Assembly: GCA_012295275.1 (NCBI GenBank)
Contig: CM022666.1
Coordinates: 12,126,577 to 12,190,576, forward strand
Reading direction: 5' to 3'
DNA length: 64,000 nt
Source: Chrysomallon squamiferum
Lineage: Eukaryota; Mollusca; Gastropoda; Neomphalida; Peltospiridae
The notes beneath the pieces are model-generated. The model worked only from the letters and a program-made list of their open reading frames with translations. It did not search any database and was not told the origin of the DNA. Position numbers and translations under genes: made by a program. Below, piece by piece: positions 43,711-51,400 of this stretch (its first letter is position 1; the number at the start of each line of letters is the position of its first letter).

Positions 43711-45404
43711 TTGCCATATTTTATATTATCTGTATATTAAAGTACATACTGTCTGTTGTGCATTCCTATTATCAAAATCAATTGCCAGTACAGTTTATTC
43801 ATTGTATGTTCTGAACAGTTTATTCACATAGAATATTCATTTCTGTTCAGGTCTCCGAGGAGAAGACGGCTTGCCTGGGTTACCTGGTTTACCTGGATTA
43901 GAAGGAATGAAAGGAACAAGTGGTTTACCTGGCTTGCCTGGTGAACAAGGACGGATGGGGCCAAAGGGCTACCCAGGATTGCCAGGTGACGAAGGATTTT
44001 CTGGTTTAGATGGATTGAAGGGAATGCAGGGAGACAATGGTCTGAATGGAATTCCTGGTGAACAGGTTAGTTTTGACAGTCTCTTTATGTCATGTAGTTT
44101 TATAATAATCTTATAGGATTGTCTGCAGTGTGACATGACATTATTTTTCAGGCTCTTTTATAGCTGACATTACATCATGATATAGAAAATGTATAATATT
44201 ATAGTATAAGGGAAAGTTCATATATAAAAAACAATTCACAATGTAATATACATACAGACATATACATACCTGTATCATACATGCACATATATATAACACA
44301 TACAGATACACATAAACAGAGGTATACACATAAACACACTTAGAAATAACCTTTAGTTTTAGCTGTAGAGGATTTTGTTGAAAATATCATCATTAAACTA
44401 ATATCAGCAGGTTTCACCTTACATCTGTTCTCAGAAATGTCTCATTAATTCAATTTGTCTAGGGTCAACCAGGAGAACCAGGTCGTGTCCTTGGTGAAGG
44501 ACTTCCTGGTCCTCATGGTGATGATGGTTATCCAGGAGAGATTGGTATTCGAGGTCCAGAAGGGTTGCCTGGATTTCCTGGACAAAATGGACTTGATGGA
44601 TTTCCTGGGGAGAAAGGTTAACCATGAATTAATTTAAATCTTTAAAATTCTGTTATGGTCATTTTATTTTATTTTATTTTATTTTTATTTTATATGTTGA
44701 AAATAATATGTGTTGATCCTTATTTATTTATTTATTTACTTAATAATTTTGTTTTATTTATTTACTAATTTATTAATTTTTTTCTGTATTTATTTATTTT
44801 GTCTTAGATATTAATAACGTATTTATATATTTATTTATTTACTAGTTTATTATTTATTTGATCACTAAATTTATTTGTTTATTTGTTTGTTTGTTTGGTC
44901 TTTGGTATTAATATTTTAGTATTTACTCACTTATTTGCATAGTATTTTAACTTTTTTATATATTTATTTACTTACTTGTTTATTATTAATCAGTTGTTTA
45001 TTTATTTATTAAGATGTTTACTGAATAAATATTTAAAATATGAATCTAATGAAATTATGATTCTGCTGTAGGAGATTCTGGTGATACTGGTTTAGATGGA
45101 CAACCAGGACTGCGAGGCTTACCTGGTGACAGTCGTCCAGGTCTTCCAGGTGAACGAGGCTTACCTGGAACACCAGGAAACCCAGGTGAGTTCAAACAGA
45201 TATTTATTCAGACATGTTAATAATTTGTGTTTGTTTGTATGTGTGTTCATATATTAATAAAACTATGACAATGTCTTAATAAATCAAAAACAAAATTGAA
45301 AAAAAAGAAGAAAAAATTTGTTAATAAATCCTTAATATGTTTATAAACAAATGGAAGCATGTGCGATAACCCAGAAACAAGACAAAACTTATACAAAACA
45401 CTTA

Positions 45405-45436
<32 letters not shown>

Positions 45437-48400
45437 ACTCACATAAACATATACATATGACATGTCCATCACTTTAGTTATTTTTGTTTTTAAATAATAG
45501 GCTTGCCTGGCTTGAATGGTATCCGTGGTGATGAAGGGTTACCAGGACAACCAGGATTTCAAGGAAGCAAAGGAGACAGGGGTACCCCAGGAGCAGAGGG
45601 TCATCCAGGAGAAGATGGTCGACCAGGAACTATAGGAGAACCTGGATTACCAGGCTTACCTGGAAAACCAGGTAAACAGCAATGTTTTAATCTAAATTAA
45701 TTTGTAATTTTCAGTTGAAATAAAAATAATAATAATAAAAAAGTATTCACTATGTTTACTGTGACATAATGCTAAAAAATATGATGACACTGTAATGGTA
45801 TTGCTGTTGCATCACAGTGTAATTATTCTGTTATATCAGAAAATATTAAAAAGATTTTTGCACCAGGCAGATTAACAATACTGTTGCTTAAAACAGTATA
45901 ATAATAATAATAATAATAATAATAATGTTATACAAGAACATATAAAAAACTGTACATACATTGTATGGTTTAATAAAGTTAGTTTAAAAAGACATACGTA
46001 TCAAAATATGTTAAATGTATTAAACTTGTAAGCATTTCTATATTTGTAAACACTGATAACTGTTTTTGCATTATGTATTTGATATTTACATTTAGGTTTG
46101 CCTGGACCCAAGGGAAACATGGGCATGCCTGGACCTCCAGGTTTTGATGGCAGAGATGGACGCCCTGGCTCTGCAGGACTTAAAGGTAAGAAACAAAACA
46201 ATTAATTGTTTCATTAATAAATTATTTCTAAAAGATTTTATTTTTCTAAATAATTCCTCTCTTTCTCATGCTTTTTCATTTTTTTTCTATTTTTTTGATT
46301 TATGAGTCACAACATTTCAAACTCTTTACACTGATATTTCTTATTTAATAATACTTTTTTTTGTTCATAACAGGTCCTCCTGGTGACATGGGCAGACCAG
46401 GAATTCCAGGTTCAGATGGTCTTCCAGGTCCTAAAGGCTTCCCTGGAGTTGATGGAATTCCTGGTAGAACAGGTCCGAAAGGTGAACCGTCACCCTTCGG
46501 ATACCCTGGACAAAAGGGAGACCCTGGTCAAGATGGTCTTCCTGGACTTCCTGGTGAACCTGGTCCAGATGGATTAAATGGTTTTCCTGGTGAGCGAGGT
46601 GATAATGGACAGAACATTGATGGAGAAATTGGTGAGCAGAAATATTTGTCAGTAAATTTAAATAATGTTGAAATTATTTTCTTGTTCTCTATCTTCTTGA
46701 CATTTCAATAAAAAAGATATGAAAAGGGAGATATTATATATTTCAAACAACCTCTTTAATTTCTTCAATTTTTTTTATTGATTTTATATAACAAGTCAGT
46801 ATATATATATATAAAACAGAATTATTATAAATGAAGACATTTAAATGTTTGCAGGACGACCTGGTCTACCAGGCTTGGATGGTTTACCTGGACTTGATGG
46901 ACTTCCCGGACCACCAGGACACATTGGAGAAATGGGAATAGATGGTTAGTTTCATTTCTTTTATTTTTTAGTGTTTGTGTACCTCTGTATGTATGTGCAA
47001 TTTTTGTATAATTTTTGTATAAAAATGCATATAATTAGGTGTTTTTTCTAAAATATTTATCTATAATTACCAGAATGTTAAAATCTCTGTCATTTCTGCA
47101 CACAGAATATTGTACAAACAGTTCAGTAAAAAATATGATATTACATATAGAATTATGTAACATAATTCTCAGTTTTCAGAAATCATAATATGTGGATAAC
47201 AATTTACCCTTAATGAATTAATTATTATTATTATTATTATTACTACTACTGCTACTACAGCTACCACTAGGACTACTACTGCTACTATTATGACTATATT
47301 TGTGTGCAAATTTTGTATGTTTTGTATGTACATGTATGTATTATATTTATGTATATTTTTGGTCAGGTTTGGTTGGCTTACCTGGGGATCAAGGTGATCC
47401 AGGGCTTCCTGGCCTGGATGGACTACCTGGACATCCTGGTTTAAAGGGAGAACGTGGAGTTGATGGGGCCCCAGGAATTAAAGCTGAAATAGGCCCACCT
47501 GTAAGTTATTTTGCTAGAATGAATCAGTGAATAAATAAATGGGCAGATCAATCAAATTCAGAAAATTATTATACATGACAGTGCATATTTGTAACAGTAT
47601 GTGTAAAATCTTTGCCATCATGAAGAAAATCATAAAGAATGAGGTTTAGTTTTTTTATTTGGCTTATAGACAATGAAAAACACATGCTAATTTGTTTAAT
47701 AATAATAATAATAATAATAATTATTATTAGAAGTTAACTATTATGTGAAATTATATCTTTGAGATCTGCCTTTGTATTAACTTTACGTCTTTCCTTTTAA
47801 TAATCCAGGGAGATGATGGCTTACCTGGATTGCCTGGATTACCTGGCCAGCGTGGGGATCCTGGTTTTGAAGGCATGCCTGGATTAAATGGTGAACCAGG
47901 ACATCCTGGTGATAATGGTCTTCCTGGTCTCAGTGGATTAGATGGATTGCCTGGAATGAAAGGAGAGTCTGGATTCCCAGGACAGAATGGTTTGCCTGGA
48001 CCAAGAGGTCCACCAGGGGAAGATGGTCACCCAGGTGTCCCTGGACAACCAGGACCAGCAGGAAATCCTGGTCCTGATGGACGACCTGGATTCAAAGGAG
48101 AAAAAGGACTTCCAGGTTTGTTTTCTTAGTTGTGAGTTTACTCCACTGAGTGTCTACAGAGTTTATAATATCATTTAGACATCATGGCAAACCGTAACAC
48201 TTATATATCTAAAAATAAAAATGCATATAATTAGGTGTTTTCTAAAATAGTTATCTAATTACCAAAATGTTAAAATCTCTGTCATTTCTGCACACAGAAT
48301 AGTACACAAACAGTTGAGTAAAAATTATGGATATTACATATAAGATTATGTAACTTAATCCTCAGTTTTCAGAAATCGAAATATGTGGATAACAATTTAT

Positions 48401-51400
48401 CCTTAATTAATTATTATTATTATGTGTGCTATTACAACTACTATGGCTAACTATTATAATTATATTTCTGCAGGTATTGAAGGACCTACTGGCTTACCTG
48501 GACTTCCCGGACCTGATGGACCACCAGGTAAAACTACTTTTTCAGGTGTAATATTTCCTATTTCTATTACTGTAGTTATTACATTTCTTCCTCTTTTTTT
48601 TGTTAACCAAAGAATATTCATGTTTTCTTCTGGTTTTTGTTGTTAGCATAAGTATGGCTATATTTGATATATGAAGAACCTGTTTTATTTTTAAGGACGC
48701 CCTGGCCCTCCTGGTGATGATGGTTTTCCAGGAACTCCTGGTGTGCCTGGACCTTTTGGACCACCTGGAGATGATGGTAGTTCAGGGAGACCAGGATTTA
48801 AAGGAGAGCGTGGTGATCCTGGATACACATTCCCTGGTCAGAAAGGTTATGCTGGAGATCCTGGTTTGGAAGGACTACCAGGTAAACTGACGTTGTAAAA
48901 CAAATTTCAAATTTACAGTATAACAATATAACTAAATTATTTTATTCTGTAGAAAATTTATGAAACTTTAACTTTGAAATTTTATATTTATTTTGTTTTA
49001 AACAATATTTATATAAAACCTATTTAGTGATAAACAGATTTTACAACAGTACAACACAGATATTTTATCTCTGATGTGAGAGTAATTAAATAAATTTTCA
49101 TGTATTTTATTTAGGCCAAAGAGGACCTGAAGGTTTACCTGGTCTGCCTGGGGTGCCAGGTGCTAAAGGCGATAAAGGTGAAAGAGGTTTTCCAGGTGTA
49201 CAAGGTGAAGATGGAAGACCAGGAGAAATGGGTGCAAGAGGATATGATGTAAAATATTAACATTATATATTCATTATAGTTATTTGCTGCCTAGGGAAGT
49301 CCTGAATTGGTGGGGTACATGATCCACATATTTATATAGTGTTTCCACAGTATTAAATATCTACAGAAATACTGATTGGTGGGTGCAAGCTGTAAAACAC
49401 TGACATTTGTGTTGTCTCTGTATTAAATATCTACAGAAATACTGATTGGTGGGTGAAAGTTGTAACACACTGACATTGTGTTACCTGTGTCTACAGAAAT
49501 ACTGATTGGTGGGTGCAAGTTGTAAAACACTATTTTGTGTTGTCTCTGTATTAAATATCTACAGAAATACTGATTGGTGGGTGCAAGTTGTAAAACACTG
49601 ACATTGTGTTACCTCAGTATTAAATATCTACAGAAATACTGATTGGTGGGTGCAAGTTGTAAAACACTATTCCTTATTACTGCATCATCAAGTAAAACAT
49701 TTCTCTCTTCTTTTCTAATCATAGATTTGTAAAACTGCTTATTACATTATAAATAATCTGTTATCATTTTACACTTATTATCAGATTAGTATATTGTGAC
49801 ACACATATATATTGACAAACTGGTTTTTGTTAATGACAGGGTGATCCAGGCAGAACATCATTTCCTGGTGTTAAAGGTGACCATGGAGATCCAGGTCTTA
49901 ATGGATTACCTGGCCTTAAAGGTGAACAAGGGGAATCTGGTTTCCCTGGGCAAAGAGGGTTGCCAGGTGACGATGGATTGCCAGGTATGTCATATGTATG
50001 AAATAAACAAATATTCAGAACTGACAGAAATGATACTGTTTTCAGATTTCTAATGATACTGCTGAAACCGATTTTTTATCGCATACTATCAAGTTGCATT
50101 ATTTACAAACTGTACTGTATTTTACATCGAAAGATAACAATATCCTTTAAACCACTGAACAAAATTTATATTTACTTTTTCAATTTTAAACAAAATGTGT
50201 ATTTTATTGTTTCACATTTTTAAACAAAAATTCTATCTTATAATTTCAGTTTTAATAAAAATTTATATTTTATTGTATTACAGTGTTAAACAAAATGCAC
50301 AATTTCACAGTTTTAAACAAACTTTATATTAATTTTTCACTGTTTTTAACAAAATGTGTTTTTGATTCTTTGATAATATGAAGATTTCTGATTTTTTCTT
50401 ATCAGGACTTAGCGGACCTCCCGGAGATCCAGGTCCAGCTCCTATTCGGATCCCTGATGGACCCAAGGGTTACCCTGGAGAACCAGGAGAGCCTGGTTAC
50501 CCTGGAATTGATGGAGACCGTGGAGAACCAGGTATCAATAAACATGTTTAATTTTTAGATTTTTTTGGTGGTCAGATGTACAATTGTTTTGTAATATTTT
50601 AATGGCCCAAGAAGTAACATTGGACATTTAGTAATAATTCAAATATTTGTCATTATACGATGATACATTTTGTTAACAAAGTTTCAGGTTATATGCCATA
50701 TTTCATGGTCTGTGTTAAATCTAAGTGATACATTTGTTCAAGTTTTTTAATAATTTAGATATTCTTTGCTTTATTTACACTTTTTTGTCATGAACCATTG
50801 TTTTGAAAGTAAACAGATATATGTCAGAATCGAACCTAAGTATAGAAATCACTGGTTTGGTTATATATTATATACCACTGTGTGCCAATATTTGAAAGCT
50901 AGCAGTTGAAAAAAACAACAAATATATGAGTTGATATATACAAAACCTGGTTTAAGTGAAAACTCCACTTTCCTCTCTTCTAGATTGGGACAAAAATAAT
51001 GGATTAACAAAAACTAATATATTGCTCAAATAATGGATTAACAAAAACTAATATAAAAATACCCAGTTCATTAAATAACTGAATATTATTTTTCTTTTTA
51101 TTTCAGGTTATGATGGTCTACCTGGATTACCAGGTAGGAAAGGTGAAGCTGGTTACCCTGGAGAACTTGGTGTCCATGGAGATTCTGGGGTACCTGGTAT
51201 TCAAGGTCTTCATGGTCATGATGGTATGCCTGGTCTACCTGGTCTTCCTGGTATTCCTGGTAATCGAGGTCCACCAGGAGAAGCTGGTGGAGGTCCTGGT
51301 TTGTTGTTTACTAGGTATGTAGGAATATTCAAATAAATATTTCATATATGGAATGCTATTAATTAAAAGAAGATGATACTTTCTTCATCTTCTAATTTAT

